Counted from the first letter of the stretch, positions 1 to 11,131 are shown. The stretch: 64,000 nt of DNA from Methylocapsa aurea (GCF_000746085.1 NZ_JQKO01000008.1:62001-126000), one strand, 5' to 3'. Notes: generated from the letters alone by a model not told the origin. Program-made: numbers and translations.

Positions 1-1
1 G

Positions 2-88
2 GAGCGCCCCGTCGCGGTCTGCAACGATATTTCCTGCTGGTCGCAAAACCGCCGCGCGGTCACGGTGCTCGGCGGCGGCCAGTCCTGA
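2..88 (+). CDS. C-terminal end of an unidentified protein (partial)
   Basis: The reading frame that enters from the left edge stays open for 28 codons and stops at TGA 86-88. Its product ends in a stretch with two cysteines (about residues 7 and 12 of the visible part) and a Gly-rich tail. A strong rho-independent terminator lies about 65 nt downstream, which supports this being the true 3' end of a plus-strand gene. I do not recognise the family from so short a piece. Confidence 0.4.
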   Translation, partial: ERPVAVCNDISCWSQNRRAVTVLGGGQS

Positions 89-152
89 TCTTATCGGGCG
101 AGGGAACTTGCGCCCCTTGGCGTTTCCTCCCTTGTTCCCAGCCCGCAACTCG

Positions 153-188
153 AACCGGCGCCCCTCCATTCAGGCGCCGGTTTTTTTC
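153..188 (+). terminator. Rho-independent terminator after the left-edge gene
   Basis: A perfect 10-bp stem (AACCGGCGCC pairing with GGCGCCGGTT) with a 10-nt loop is followed directly by a run of T. This is a textbook intrinsic terminator on the plus strand. It ends the gene entering from the left edge and separates it from the arsC-like gene that starts at 227. Confidence 0.85.
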
Positions 189-226
189 GTGGCGGGTCGC
201 CTGATCCCGGCCTAAAATCCGATTTC

Positions 227-643
227 ATGAGCTTAACCATTTATCATAATCCCTCCTGCGCCACCTCGCGCAAGGTCCTGGGCCTCATCCGCCAAGCCGG
301 GATCGAGCCCTTAATCGTTCCCTACCTGAAGGAGCCGCCTTCAAAGGCGGTTCTGTTGGATCTTCTGGCGCGGATGAAGCTGAAGCCGAGAGCGATTTTG
401 CGCCGACGCGGCACGCCCTATGACGACCTCGGTCTTGCCGATGAGGGACTCTCGGACGCGGTTTTGATCGATGCGATGCTGAAATACCCGATCCTGATCG
501 AGCGGCCGATCGTTTCGACGGAGTCCTTGGCGATGCTCTGCCGTCCGCCCGAACGCGTCTATGAACTGCTCCCCGCAGGCCCGCAAAAGGAACAAGTCAA
601 GGCGGGACAAGCCAAGCCGGTCAAAAGCGATAGGAAAGGGTAG
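227..643 (+). CDS. arsC: ArsC-family arsenate reductase-like protein (thioredoxin fold)
   Basis: This 138-residue protein has the ArsC signature HNPSCATSR with the catalytic cysteine at residue 11. The three arginines that stabilise the arsenate-thiol adduct in plasmid R773 ArsC have counterparts at about Arg60, Arg93 and Arg106. In that family the enzyme reduces arsenate to arsenite with glutathione/glutaredoxin. No arsR, arsB or acr3 gene lies nearby, so an arsenic role is inferred from residues only; YffB/Spx-type relatives share the fold. The Lys/Gln-rich tail after residue 118 is an add-on typical of proteobacterial chromosomal copies. The gene faces ftsH tail to tail. Confidence 0.8.
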   Translation: MSLTIYHNPSCATSRKVLGLIRQAGIEPLIVPYLKEPPSKAVLLDLLARMKLKPRAILRRRGTPYDDLGLADEGLSDAVLIDAMLKYPILIERPIVSTESLAMLCRPPERVYELLPAGPQKEQVKAGQAKPVKSDRKG

Positions 644-774
644 GCCGCTTTGGCTGGCCGCGCCGCGGCACGGGAGCTATGCCCCTACGCCTGAGGAGGC
701 GTCAAGCGGACGGTGCAGGATTCGCGCGGGAGCCGTCTTCAATTGACCGCGCTTTTTGGGCTCAAAACAGCATT

Positions 775-817
775 GTGGCCGCCCCTCGCTCCGATTGCGG
801 GAGCGAAGGGCGGCCAC
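775..817. terminator. Long hairpin between convergent arsC and ftsH
   Basis: Two 18-19 nt arms (GTGGCCGCCC... and ...GGGCGGCCAC) pair with a single internal mismatch around a short loop. The hairpin sits in the gap between the ends of two convergent genes, where a shared terminator is expected. Neither side has a clear T-run, so it may act as a processing or stabilising 3' structure instead. Confidence 0.5.
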
Positions 818-861
818 GAGTCTTAAATCACATGCGGACCTTAATCGAACCTGGCTTTGCT

Positions 862-2787
<1,926 letters not shown>

Positions 2788-2872
2788 TTTCATTCCCGCT
2801 ACAGGCCGATCTGACCGGAAGGCCGGCCGCCCATTGAAAGAAAAACAACCCCACAAGAGAGGCATTCTAAGC

Positions 2873-2901
2873 AATGTAGGCTTCGTCCTCATTCTTGCCA
2901 A
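2873..2901 (-). promoter_or_regulatory. Candidate sigma-70 promoter for ftsH
   Basis: On the minus strand, TTGGCA and TACATT are separated by exactly 17 nt between the tilS stop and the ftsH start. This fits a housekeeping promoter and would allow ftsH transcription independent of tilS. I saw no convincing heat-shock sigma-32 site. This is pattern matching only. Confidence 0.4.
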
Positions 2902-2959
2902 GGGGGCCGTCTTGCTTGCCAACGGCTAAGTCTTGATCGAAGAGATGCGGCGCTCCGCG

Positions 2960-4084
2960 TCAGATTGCGTCCGATGGCGGTTTTTTGGGGCCCGTCAGGC
3001 CGCGGCGGCGCGCTTTCTCCCGTTGAATGGTCAGGGTCCCGTCGGCGCGAAGCCGAAGCGCGGCGCCTCCTAATGTGGAGGCGAAGGAGACGCCGGATTG
3101 CAGCGCCTTGCGTAAGGCCAGCGTGAGCGCCTCAAGCCGGTCGAGACGCAGAGGCGGTCCGACGTCGTCCAATGCTTGGGCCTCAATGGCTTGAATCTCA
3201 AGGGAGAGAATGCGCAGCAAAGCCTCCTCCGGCTGGGCCGCGAGGGAGGCGATATTGGCGCGGAAAAGGCCGGGCTTGCGCTCCGCCTCCAATCCAGCGC
3301 GAAGGAATCGCGCCTGTTCCGCCAGCGCCGCTTCTGCCCTGGCGGCGCGGCGGCCGAGCCGAAGCAAAGCCGCGCCATCGAGGCCTTGCGCGGCGAAGAA
3401 ACCGCTGAGCGCGCGCATCCGGGTCCGGGCGTAAGCCGGATTCCGGTTCGATGGATCGTCGAGAGAGGGATGCGCGCGCGCCTCGCAAAAAGCCAGAAGC
3501 TCCGCTTTGGAGCGATGCAGCAGCGGGCGCGAATGGGTGAGGCCGCTGCGCTCGCGCGATCCGGTCATCCCGGCGAGGCCGGCAAGGCCGCTTCCGCGCA
3601 GCAGCCGGAACAGGATGGTTTCCGCCTGATCGTCGGCATGATGCGCGGTCGCCACAATATCCGCGCCGATCCTGGCCGCATGGGCGAAAAGAAGATCGTA
3701 GCGCGCCTGCCGCGCGCGCTCCTGAATCCGCGAGCGTTGCTTTGCGCCATCCCAAACGAGAATCTCGTGCGGCAGCCCGAGCGCCGCGGCCCAGGCCCCG
3801 ACCTGCTCAGCCTCGTGGCGCGAGCCCTCGCGCAGGCAATGATCGACGGTTGCGACGCGCAGCGGCGGCGCGGCGCGCGACTCGGCCCAGGCCGCGGCGA
3901 GGAGCATCAAGGCCACTGAATCCGGCCCGCCGGACACTGCGAGGAGGATGCCGCGCGCATCTTCCCAAGAGCGGAACAGCCGCGCGATCTCCGCCCCGCC
4001 AAACGGTGTCTTGAACGGCGCGGCGCCAATCGGACCTTGGTCGGCGCGATCAGAATTTTGGTCCTCGTTCGCCGGACCTAACAT
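2960..4084 (-). CDS. tilS: tRNA(Ile)-lysidine synthase TilS
   Basis: TilS converts C34 of the CAU-anticodon tRNA-Ile to lysidine, changing its reading from AUG to AUA. The N-type PP-loop SGGPDS lies at residues 51-56 of 374, after an unconserved N-terminal extension of about 40 residues. A further conserved stretch with His-His-Ala-Asp-Asp-Gln-Ala-Glu-Thr follows in the catalytic domain. The start codon overlaps the cpoB stop by seven bases (ATGTTAG), which implies translational coupling. The cpoB-tilS-ftsH order is the usual alphaproteobacterial arrangement. Confidence 0.95.
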   Translation of the reverse strand: MLGPANEDQNSDRADQGPIGAAPFKTPFGGAEIARLFRSWEDARGILLAVSGGPDSVALMLLAAAWAESRAAPPLRVATVDHCLREGSRHEAEQVGAWAAALGLPHEILVWDGAKQRSRIQERARQARYDLLFAHAARIGADIVATAHHADDQAETILFRLLRGSGLAGLAGMTGSRERSGLTHSRPLLHRSKAELLAFCEARAHPSLDDPSNRNPAYARTRMRALSGFFAAQGLDGAALLRLGRRAARAEAALAEQARFLRAGLEAERKPGLFRANIASLAAQPEEALLRILSLEIQAIEAQALDDVGPPLRLDRLEALTLALRKALQSGVSFASTLGGAALRLRADGTLTIQREKARRRGLTGPKKPPSDAI

Positions 4085-5280
4085 TGCGCGCGCTTGGCCT
4101 CCCGCTCGGCGCCGGCCTTGATCGAGGCGGAGGCGTTTGGATATTTGCGCCCGATTTCGCCAAATGTCGCGCAGGCCTGTTCCTTGGCGCCGAGAGAATA
4201 GAGCGACTGGCCAAGGCGCAGCAAGGCTTCGGGCGCGCGGGGCGCATTCGCATATTGGGTCGAGATCTTCAAATATTGCTCCGCCGCCTCGCGCTGGCGG
4301 CCGCGTTGAAAGTAGGTTTCGCCAAGGTAATAGGTCGCGTCGGAAATCAGTTTGGATTTTGGATTTTTCTTGAGGAAAGCAATGAAGCTCTTTTCAGCGT
4401 TTTCATACTCTTTCTCCTTGTAATAGCCGAGCGCGATTTCGAACTCTTCTTTTACCAGGTTGACCGGCGCTCCTGCGATGACAGTGCCGCCGGCGGTGAC
4501 GGCGCCGCCGGGCGCTGTGGCGACGAGGGGAGAACTGTCAGGCGCCGGCCGTGCGCCCAAGGCAGGGGGAGCGGCTTGCCCGCTCCGGTGCTTGCTGCTT
4601 GGGAGGTCGAGCGGCGCATCGGGATCGCTTGGATCGAGTCCGGCGGCCGAACGATCCAAGGGCCCTCGCCCCGTGCTCCCGCCTGAGCCAGCGGCGCCGA
4701 GCGGGGTCGAGGCTTGGCTTCCGAGCGGACGCGGCGCTCCCGGCGCGGTCGGATCCTCGGAGGGGTCGAAAGCATCGCCGCGCCGGCTCGGCCGCGCCGG
4801 CGTCGCGGTTGAGGGAGTGGCGGGCAAAGGGGCCTCAGCGAGGGATTCGATGCTTGGTTCGGGCGCTTCGCTGCGCTTTTGTGGAGGCCTTGGCGCGGAG
4901 GGCGCCGGAGTCGCGCCATGCCCGCCGGCATCCTGGAAGCGGAAATCGACATCTTCCTGGAATTTCTTGAGCTGTTCTCCCAGCTTGCGATTCTCGAACT
5001 GCAATTGTTCGATCTGTCCGTTCAACTGGCGCATCTGGTTTTCCAACCGGTCGATTCTAACGAGCAGACCCGCCGCGTCCTGCTGCGGCCGCCCATAGCG
5101 ATAATCGCCGGATTCGCCAATGTCGGCGGGGGGGACGCCAAAGCCTTGCGCGAGCTCGAGACGCATCGCCGGCGATTTTTCCGCGCGGGCGGGCGGCGCC
5201 AACCCGGCCGCCAGGGACGCGATGCCGAGCAACAGGATAGCCGTCGCGACGGTGGGCAGGGGTCTGTCGAAAAACGTCAT
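4078..5280 (-). CDS. cpoB: Cell division coordinator CpoB (YbgF), Tol-Pal associated
   Basis: This 400-residue periplasmic protein links outer-membrane constriction by Tol-Pal to peptidoglycan synthesis in the family. A signal peptide ends at about residue 33 (Ala-Arg-Ala), a coiled-coil trimerisation segment rich in Leu/Glu/Gln spans about 70-115, a long Pro/Ala/Ser-rich linker follows, and the C-terminal 125 residues contain three TPR units. The linker is longer than in gammaproteobacterial YbgF. The tol-pal genes that normally precede it are not present upstream; a repeat-bearing gap and the divergent glmM are there instead. Confidence 0.93.
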   Translation of the reverse strand: MTFFDRPLPTVATAILLLGIASLAAGLAPPARAEKSPAMRLELAQGFGVPPADIGESGDYRYGRPQQDAAGLLVRIDRLENQMRQLNGQIEQLQFENRKLGEQLKKFQEDVDFRFQDAGGHGATPAPSAPRPPQKRSEAPEPSIESLAEAPLPATPSTATPARPSRRGDAFDPSEDPTAPGAPRPLGSQASTPLGAAGSGGSTGRGPLDRSAAGLDPSDPDAPLDLPSSKHRSGQAAPPALGARPAPDSSPLVATAPGGAVTAGGTVIAGAPVNLVKEEFEIALGYYKEKEYENAEKSFIAFLKKNPKSKLISDATYYLGETYFQRGRQREAAEQYLKISTQYANAPRAPEALLRLGQSLYSLGAKEQACATFGEIGRKYPNASASIKAGAEREAKRAQC

Positions 5281-5530
5281 GAGGCGGCGTTCCTGTCAAG
5301 TGAGCGAGATTGAGGATATGTGAACGCTTTCGGCGAAATGCGATGAAGCGCTGCAATTCTTGGCGATTGGCTTCGAGATTAACGGAAAGATCGCTCAATC
5401 GACGCAGCGATCAAGCGATCTTTAATTAAATGCGATCAGTAATGGTTCGAATTGTTTGAAAGGCGGCATTTGGCTCTCATGGCAATTGCCGGTTTATCAA
5501 GCGTTGCGCCAACCGTTCTGATTTGCGCAT

Positions 5531-5676
5531 CTAGCGCTTCCCGCTCAGATGGACTCATCTGATCGGGAAAGAATCGGTCAGATTCAAAGGGTTAGAGTAT
5601 GTTCTTATGAGACATCGGATATATCCGATGTCTAAATATCGAAAAAGTCGGTCAACTTTTTTAAGACCATGCTCTA
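5531..5676 (-). repeat. TAGAGC-family repeat, long (type A) copy
   Basis: This is an inverted copy of the element at 18911-19062. Shared parts are a TTAGAG...GCTCTA frame, the inner hairpin CATCGGATATATCCGATG, the AAAAAGT...ACTTTTTT arms and an outer GATCGG/GGACTCAT module. It lies upstream of glmM. Confidence 0.75.
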
Positions 5677-5799
5677 TTGCGCCGAGCGCCATCGTTTTGA
5701 CGCGAACCGATGGCGCTATCCCTCGGTCCACCTTATGGCGCGATCCGATCCGCAGCTCCGGCCCGCACCGGATCACGCTTTCTACGTCGTTGTTTTAAC

Positions 5800-5846
5800 G
5801 CATAATCCCCTTTGAGAGCTCTACAAATTTCCGTGGGATTATGCTC
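5800..5846. repeat. TAGAGC-family short palindrome (type D) at the glmM leader
   Basis: GCATAATCCC at 5800-5809 pairs with GGGATTATGC at 5835-5844 and is followed by TCTAG. The end of the element is only 17 nt from the glmM start codon, and the AGGGA that could serve as SD begins right at its edge. A related form closes the repeat at 28402-28498. Confidence 0.6.
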
Positions 5847-5862
5847 TAGGGATATTCGAACC

Positions 5863-7212
5863 ATGGTTCGCAAGCATTTTGGGACGGACGGAATAAGGGG
5901 CCGCGCCAATGTGGCGATCACGCCTGAATTAGCGATGAAGGTCGCGCAGGCGACAGGCGTCGTCTTTCAGCGCGGCGACCATCGCCATCGCGCGGTGATC
6001 GGCAAGGATACGCGGCTCTCCAGCTATATGATCGAATACGCCATGGTCGCGGGCTTCGCCTCGGTCGGCATGGACTCGCTTCTGCTGGGGCCGATGCCGA
6101 CGCCAGCCGTCGCTATGCTCACCCATTCGATGCGGGCCGACATTGGCGTGATGATTTCCGCCTCGCATAATCCGTTTGAGGACAATGGGATCAAGCTGTT
6201 CGGACCGGACGGCTATAAATTGTCGGACGAGGTCGAAGCGAAAATCGAGGCGATGCTCGCCAAGGACTTTGCGCTGAAATTGTCGAAACCCGCCGATCTT
6301 GGCCGGGCGATGCGGGTCGAGGGCGATCGCGCGCGCTACATTGAGTTCGCCAAGCGGACTTTGCTGCGCACGCTTTCCCTCGACGGCTTGCGCATTGTCG
6401 TCGATTGCGCGAACGGCGCCGCCTACAAGGTCGCCCCAGAAGCCTTGTGGGAGCTTGGAGCCGAGGTCTTTTCGATCGGCGTCGAACCGGATGGTTTCAA
6501 TATCAATCGCGGCGTCGGCTCGACGGCTCCGCAAGCTCTGGTCAAGAAAGTCCGGGAAATGCGCGCCGACATCGGCGTCGCTCTCGACGGCGACGCTGAC
6601 CGGGTGATCATCGTCGACGAGATGGGCAAGATCGTCGATGGCGATCAATTGATGGCGGCGATCGCGCAAAGCTGGAAGGACGAGGGAAGGTTGACCAAGC
6701 CGGGCATCGTCGCGACGGTGATGTCGAATCTCGGCCTTGAGCGCTATCTCGAGGACGTCGGTCTTTCGCTGGCGCGCACGCCGGTCGGCGACCGCTATGT
6801 TCTCGAGCACATGCGTCAGAACGGGTATAATCTTGGCGGCGAACAATCCGGCCATATCATCCTGTCGGACTATTGCACGACCGGCGATGGCCTCGTCGCT
6901 GCGCTGCAATTGATGGCGATCGTCAAGCGCGAATCGAAGCCGGTGAGCCAGGTGTGCCGTCGCTTCGAGCCTCTGCCGCAGGTTTTGAAAAATGTAACCT
7001 TCAAGGCCGGCCGGCCTTTGGAGGATGACGGCGTCATCCGCGCCATCGAAGCGGGCCGCCGGGAGCTCGGCAATGCTGGGCGGCTCGTGATCCGCCCATC
7101 GGGAACAGAGCCGGTGATTCGGGTGATGGGGGAGGGCGACAATCTCGACGTCGTCGAGCGCATAGTCGACGACGTGTGCGACGCCCTTGCCGCTTGGGCG
7201 CGGGCGGCCTGA
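5863..7212 (+). CDS. glmM: Phosphoglucosamine mutase GlmM
   Basis: GlmM converts glucosamine-6-phosphate to glucosamine-1-phosphate for UDP-GlcNAc, peptidoglycan and LPS. The 449-residue protein starts with the typical Arg-Lys-His-Phe-Gly-Thr-Asp-Gly motif, which fixes the start at 5863. The phosphoserine motif SASHNP places the catalytic serine at residue 101, the metal loop DGDADR lies near residue 244, and the C-terminal phosphate-binding RPSGTEP is present. In many relatives glmM follows ftsH on the same strand; here it is on the opposite strand about 3 kb away. Confidence 0.96.
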   Translation: MVRKHFGTDGIRGRANVAITPELAMKVAQATGVVFQRGDHRHRAVIGKDTRLSSYMIEYAMVAGFASVGMDSLLLGPMPTPAVAMLTHSMRADIGVMISASHNPFEDNGIKLFGPDGYKLSDEVEAKIEAMLAKDFALKLSKPADLGRAMRVEGDRARYIEFAKRTLLRTLSLDGLRIVVDCANGAAYKVAPEALWELGAEVFSIGVEPDGFNINRGVGSTAPQALVKKVREMRADIGVALDGDADRVIIVDEMGKIVDGDQLMAAIAQSWKDEGRLTKPGIVATVMSNLGLERYLEDVGLSLARTPVGDRYVLEHMRQNGYNLGGEQSGHIILSDYCTTGDGLVAALQLMAIVKRESKPVSQVCRRFEPLPQVLKNVTFKAGRPLEDDGVIRAIEAGRRELGNAGRLVIRPSGTEPVIRVMGEGDNLDVVERIVDDVCDALAAWARAA

Positions 7213-7297
7213 CGTTTGGTCGGAAGGAGACGCCAGCGCGAGCGCGGTCTTTTCGACGAACGAGACGGCCCCGCGGTCTCGCTGCTCAGCGCGAGAT

Positions 7298-7552
7298 TTA
7301 GGAGTGCTTTTGGCGCCGGCGTTGTTTAGTCGGCGCTACGATCGCGCGGCATTGGGGACTGAGATAAGCTTTATATTTCACGAGGCATGCGTGAATTTTC
7401 GCATGATCTGGAATAACCGGGCCGCAAAGGTTCAGGGCGTCGTTCTGACAAGCGGCCGTCTCCTGCTCAACGGAGTACTGGCACAGGGCGGGAGTCGCCA
7501 TTAGGCCCAAGAAAACAACCGCGGCGAGCGCCCATTTTACGTCTGGCAGCAT
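7298..7552 (-). CDS. Small exported protein with a Cys-rich repeat
   Basis: The start at 7552 is chosen because GGGAAGGAC lies just upstream and the product then opens with a clean signal peptide ending near Ala-Leu-Cys-Gln. The mature part of about 60 residues has four cysteines in a pattern Cys-x6-Cys-x12-Cys-x10-Cys ending in a Leu-Ser-Pro-Gln-Cys motif. This resembles the bacterial members of the Cys-rich repeat family (PF00839-like) that also occurs twice in the protein at 29696-30307. Function is unknown; a disulphide-bonded periplasmic protein is the inference. It converges on glmM. Confidence 0.7.
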   Translation of the reverse strand: MLPDVKWALAAVVFLGLMATPALCQYSVEQETAACQNDALNLCGPVIPDHAKIHACLVKYKAYLSPQCRAIVAPTKQRRRQKHS

Positions 7553-7617
7553 TTTTCTGTCCTTCCCCAAAGATATCGAACTTGCCCCTTGCGCATCCTG
7601 GAGGGAGCCCGGCTTGG

Positions 7618-7761
7618 TCATGAAATCCGAGCGGTTGCTTCGGCTTCCCCGGCCGAGCCATCGAGCGCGCGCCGCAGCTTAACCGCAAGCCGTTCACGAT
7701 CATAGGGCTTGTTCAAGCGGTCAACGCTCCAGCCGACCGAACGGCGCGCGGGCGCGGCCAT
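7618..7761 (-). pseudogene. Remnant: C-terminal end of a response-regulator receiver domain
   Basis: A 47-codon frame begins two bases after the aminopeptidase stop. Its sequence (Asp-Arg-Leu-Asn-Lys-Pro-Tyr-Asp-Arg-Glu-Arg-Leu, then Lys-Leu-Arg-Arg-Ala-Leu) matches the last beta strand and helix of CheY-type receivers, where Lys-Pro is the conserved phospho-switch lysine. The phospho-acceptor aspartate half is absent. It looks like a truncated gene end rather than a working protein, although translation from ATG 7761 is possible. Confidence 0.5.
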
Positions 7762-7762
7762 C

Positions 7763-9265
7763 CTATGGCGTGAGATCATCGAAGGCGCCGCCGTCGTCAT
7801 CATCTTCGGAATGGCGAAGGCCGCTGGTTTCCTTGACGCGGCGAATGATCTTGCGGCTCTTGCCTTCCGTCGGCTCGATCGCCGCGCCGGCGCCATAACG
7901 CGCCTCGAGCAAGTCAAAGAGCAGACGCGCGGCCTGGATCTCGGCGCCTTCCGGGCGCCCCGGCTTCAAGCTTGGCGTCCAGGCGTAGACATCGAAATGC
8001 GCCCAGCTCTTGGCGCGTTCGACAAAACGGCGCAGGAACAGCGCAGCGGTGATCGAACCGGCGAAGGAACCCCCGGCGACATTGTTGATGTCGGCGATCT
8101 TGCTGTCGAGAAGCTTGTCGTAGGGGCCCCACAAAGGCAGCCGCCAGACCGGATCATGGCTGGCTGCCGCAAACCTCGCGATGTCGGCGGAAAGCGTCTC
8201 ATCCATCGTATAGAAAGGCGGCAGGTCCGGCCCAAGCGCCACCCGGGCCGCGCCCGTCAAGGTGGCGAAATCCAACAGGAGCTCTGGGGCCTCCTCGTCC
8301 GCCAGGGCCAGAGCGTCGGCGAGAATGAGGCGGCCTTCGGCGTCGGTATTGCCGATCTCGACCGAGAGGCCCTTGCGGCTCGGATAGATGTCGCCTGGCC
8401 GGAAAGCATTGCTCGAAATCGAGTTTTCGACGATCGGCAGCAGCACCCGCAGCCGCACCGCAAGATTGGCCGACATGATCATCGACGCCAGCGCCAGGGC
8501 GCTCGCCGCGCCGCCCATGTCCTTTTTCATCATCAACATGCCGGACGAGGGCTTGATGTCCAATCCGCCCGAGTCGAAACAGACGCCTTTGCCGACCAAG
8601 GTAATTTTGGGATGGTTTGCATCGCCCCAGCAAAAATCGACGAGACGGGGCGCTTTGTCGGCGGCGCGGCCGACGGCGTGAATGAGCGGCAGATTCGTCT
8701 GCAAGAGCTTATCGCCGCGCGTCACCGAGGCTTTCGCGCGATATTGGCTCGCAACGTTCAAGGCGGCGGCTTCGAGTGCGTCGGGGCCAAGATCATTGGC
8801 CGGCGTATTGATCAGGTCGCGCCCGAGCGCGACGCTCTTGGCGATGCGCTCGATGCGCGCCGCATCGACGCCGGGAGGAGCGCAGAGGATCGCCGGTTCG
8901 ACGTCATGGCTCTTGTAGCGGGTGAAACGATATCCGGACAGGAGCCAGGAGAGCGCGGCGAGGCTGGGATCATGCGGCGCGTTGGCGAAGCGATAAAGAC
9001 CGGGCGGCAAGGACGCCGCCAGCCGTCCGGGCAGAAACGGGTCCTTGTCCTTTGCGTTCTCGCCCTCGAGGCCAAACAGCGCCGCGGCGATGGCGCCGGT
9101 GGCGTCGGGAAGGAGAAAAGATCGGCCGGGCGCTGGCTCGAAGCCGCAACTGGCCGTGAAAGCTTGCGCTTGAGCCGGCAGCCCCGACCGGATCTCCGGC
9201 CACGTCCGCGCCGTCACGAACCAGATCGGCGTGGCCGCTTCTGAAGACTCGCGGTGAAGCAGCAT
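7763..9265 (-). CDS. M17 leucyl aminopeptidase family protein
   Basis: The protein is a dizinc cytosolic aminopeptidase of the PepA/PepB family. With ATG 9265 (CAGGAG seven bases before it) it has 500 residues. The metal- and substrate-binding stretches KGVCFDSGG (about 226-234) and NTDAEGRL (306-313) are intact, as is the downstream Asn-Asn-Val-Ala-Gly. The N-terminal domain is shorter and less conserved than in E. coli PepA, as in the second M17 paralogue common in Rhizobiales. The C-terminus carries an acidic tail. A true pepA is probably elsewhere in the genome. Confidence 0.9.
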   Translation of the reverse strand: MLLHRESSEAATPIWFVTARTWPEIRSGLPAQAQAFTASCGFEPAPGRSFLLPDATGAIAAALFGLEGENAKDKDPFLPGRLAASLPPGLYRFANAPHDPSLAALSWLLSGYRFTRYKSHDVEPAILCAPPGVDAARIERIAKSVALGRDLINTPANDLGPDALEAAALNVASQYRAKASVTRGDKLLQTNLPLIHAVGRAADKAPRLVDFCWGDANHPKITLVGKGVCFDSGGLDIKPSSGMLMMKKDMGGAASALALASMIMSANLAVRLRVLLPIVENSISSNAFRPGDIYPSRKGLSVEIGNTDAEGRLILADALALADEEAPELLLDFATLTGAARVALGPDLPPFYTMDETLSADIARFAAASHDPVWRLPLWGPYDKLLDSKIADINNVAGGSFAGSITAALFLRRFVERAKSWAHFDVYAWTPSLKPGRPEGAEIQAARLLFDLLEARYGAGAAIEPTEGKSRKIIRRVKETSGLRHSEDDDDGGAFDDLTP

Positions 9266-9608
9266 CAAGAACTCCTGCAAGGAATGTCGGTGGGAAGCGT
9301 TCTAGTGTTAACGTTTCATGACAGAGCGAGCAACAAGTTCAAGCCTGATCTCAAAACGTTCGCCGCTTCCTTTTGAGGCTCGCCGCTATCGTCACCCGCG
9401 AGACGATTGGGGATCGACTTGACGTCGCAACTTGTCGACAATGGCCAGCATATCCGCGCGTTGGACCATGAGCGCAGGGCGATGCCGCGTGTGCGGGGGG
9501 CAGGCGCCTTGCCAATCTGAAAGATGGCCCGAAATCCTTTGCATTAGCGGCAAGGTTGCATCGCCAGAAGGCGCGGTCCACGAGGCGCGCCGCACGGAAA
9601 GGGAGCCA
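9266..9608. other. Divergent intergenic region, aminopeptidase / zwf
   Basis: This 343-base gap should hold back-to-back promoters. I found no repeat, no strong hairpin and no convincing -35/-10 pair. The zwf frame stays open far upstream of 9609, but that part lacks any family resemblance. Confidence 0.5.
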
Positions 9609-11084
9609 ATGGTTTCGCGCATCCTCAAGGTTGATCCCTTCGATCTCGTCGTTTTCGGCGGAACCGGCGACCTTGCCTATCGCAAACTCTTTCCGGCGCT
9701 GTTTCGGCGTTTTCTCGATGGGCAATTCTCCGAGCCAACCCGATTGATCGGCGTCTCGCGCCAGCCGTTGGACAGCGCCGCCTATCGCCGCACGATCGCG
9801 GAGGCGCTGCAAAAATTCTCGACCGAGGCGGGGCGTGCGGATGAGGTCAAAGCCTTTCTCGACATGATCGATTATGTGCCGCTCGACGTCGGACAGGACG
9901 CTGGTTGGGATCTTCTCGCCGAGCGATTGTCCGGCGACCCTTCGCGCGTGCGGGCTTTCTATCTTGCGACCGCCGCGGACCGTTTCGGCCCCATCGCCAA
10001 GCAACTCGCCGCCCATGCGCTCGTCACGCCCAATTCTCGCATCATCGTCGAGAAGCCGATCGGCCATGATGCGGCGTCCGCCGCGCGCATCAATGACGCC
10101 ATTGGGGCGGTGTTCTCGGAGCGGCAGATTTTCCGCATCGACCATTATCTTGGCAAGGAAACCGTCCAAAATCTGATGGCGCTGCGTTTCGCCAACGCGC
10201 TGTTCGAGCCGCTGTGGAACTCGGCCCATATCGACCATGTCGAACTCACCGTCGCCGAATCGATCGGCGTCGAAAGCCGGGGGACCTATTATGAAAACTC
10301 CGGCGCTCTTCGCGACATGGTGCAGAATCATTTGCTGCAGCTTTTGTGCCTCGTCGCCATGGAGCCGCCTGCCTCTCTGGAGGCCGATGCGGTGCGCGGC
10401 GAGAAATTGAAGGTCCTGGAGTCGCTCGCTCCGATCGACGCCAGCAACGCGGCGCAGGCAACCGTGCGCGGGCAATATCGCGCCGGGGCTAGCGAAGGCG
10501 GCGCCGTGCCGAGCTATGCGCAGGACGTCGGCAATCCCGACACCGCGACCGAAACCTTCGTCGCGCTCAAGGTCGCCGTCGCGAACTGGCGCTGGGCCGG
10601 CACGCCCTTCTATCTTCGGACCGGCAAGCGCTTGCCGCAACGGGTTTCGGAGGTCATCGTCGCCTTCCGCAAAATCCCGCATTCGATCTTTAGCGCCGAG
10701 TCGGGCCGGATTTCGAAGACGCGATTGGTCATCCGGCTGCAGCCGGACGAGGGCATCAAGCTCTGGCTGATGCTGAAGGAGCCGGGCGCCGGAGGCATGC
10801 GCCTGCGCTATGTGCCGCTCGACATGAATTTCGCCGAGGCCTTCCAGATTTACGCTCCTGAAGCCTATGAGCGATTGTTGATGGACGTCATTCGCGGCAA
10901 TGCGACCTTGTTCATGCGCCGCGACGAGGTCGAGGCAGCGTGGCGCTGGATCGATCCGATCCGCGAGGCCTGGAGCCATATGAGCGACGGGCCGCGCCCT
11001 TATTTTGCCGGCACATGGGGGCCGGCCGCGGCGATCGCCCTCGTCGAGCGCGATGGACGAAGCTGGAACGAGGATGTCGTTTGA
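9609..11084 (+). CDS. zwf: Glucose-6-phosphate 1-dehydrogenase
   Basis: Zwf oxidises glucose-6-phosphate to 6-phosphogluconolactone with NAD(P)+, the entry to the Entner-Doudoroff and oxidative pentose phosphate routes. ATG 9609 has AAGGGAG directly upstream. The 491-residue protein shows the nucleotide-binding GGTGDLA near residue 17, the G6PDH active-site signature RIDHYLGKE near 176 and EKPIG before it. It is the first of a zwf-edd-eda cluster on one strand. Confidence 0.96.
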   Translation: MVSRILKVDPFDLVVFGGTGDLAYRKLFPALFRRFLDGQFSEPTRLIGVSRQPLDSAAYRRTIAEALQKFSTEAGRADEVKAFLDMIDYVPLDVGQDAGWDLLAERLSGDPSRVRAFYLATAADRFGPIAKQLAAHALVTPNSRIIVEKPIGHDAASAARINDAIGAVFSERQIFRIDHYLGKETVQNLMALRFANALFEPLWNSAHIDHVELTVAESIGVESRGTYYENSGALRDMVQNHLLQLLCLVAMEPPASLEADAVRGEKLKVLESLAPIDASNAAQATVRGQYRAGASEGGAVPSYAQDVGNPDTATETFVALKVAVANWRWAGTPFYLRTGKRLPQRVSEVIVAFRKIPHSIFSAESGRISKTRLVIRLQPDEGIKLWLMLKEPGAGGMRLRYVPLDMNFAEAFQIYAPEAYERLLMDVIRGNATLFMRRDEVEAAWRWIDPIREAWSHMSDGPRPYFAGTWGPAAAIALVERDGRSWNEDVV

Positions 11085-11131
11085 GCGACGCTGGCGCCGA
11101 CGCGCTCAGCTTCCGACGGTGAGGCCAAGCC

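Larger units (their letters stand above)
5281..5862. other. Intergenic region between divergent cpoB and glmM
   Basis: This 580-base gap holds no credible gene. The stretch next to cpoB (to about 5530) is comparatively AT-rich and should contain the cpoB promoter. The rest is taken up by a long dispersed repeat at 5531-5676 and a palindromic element at 5800-5846. Short open frames inside it are by-products of the repeats. Confidence 0.7.

Noticed and set aside
227-643. Arsenic resistance operon
   Set aside because: Only an ArsC-like gene is present; no arsR, arsB or acr3 nearby.
5555-5921. Small open frames in the cpoB-glmM gap
   Set aside because: They lie within dispersed repeats and have no SD or similarity.
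9432-9608. 59-codon upstream extension of zwf
   Set aside because: Not similar to G6PDH N-termini; ATG 9609 has AAGGGAG directly before it.
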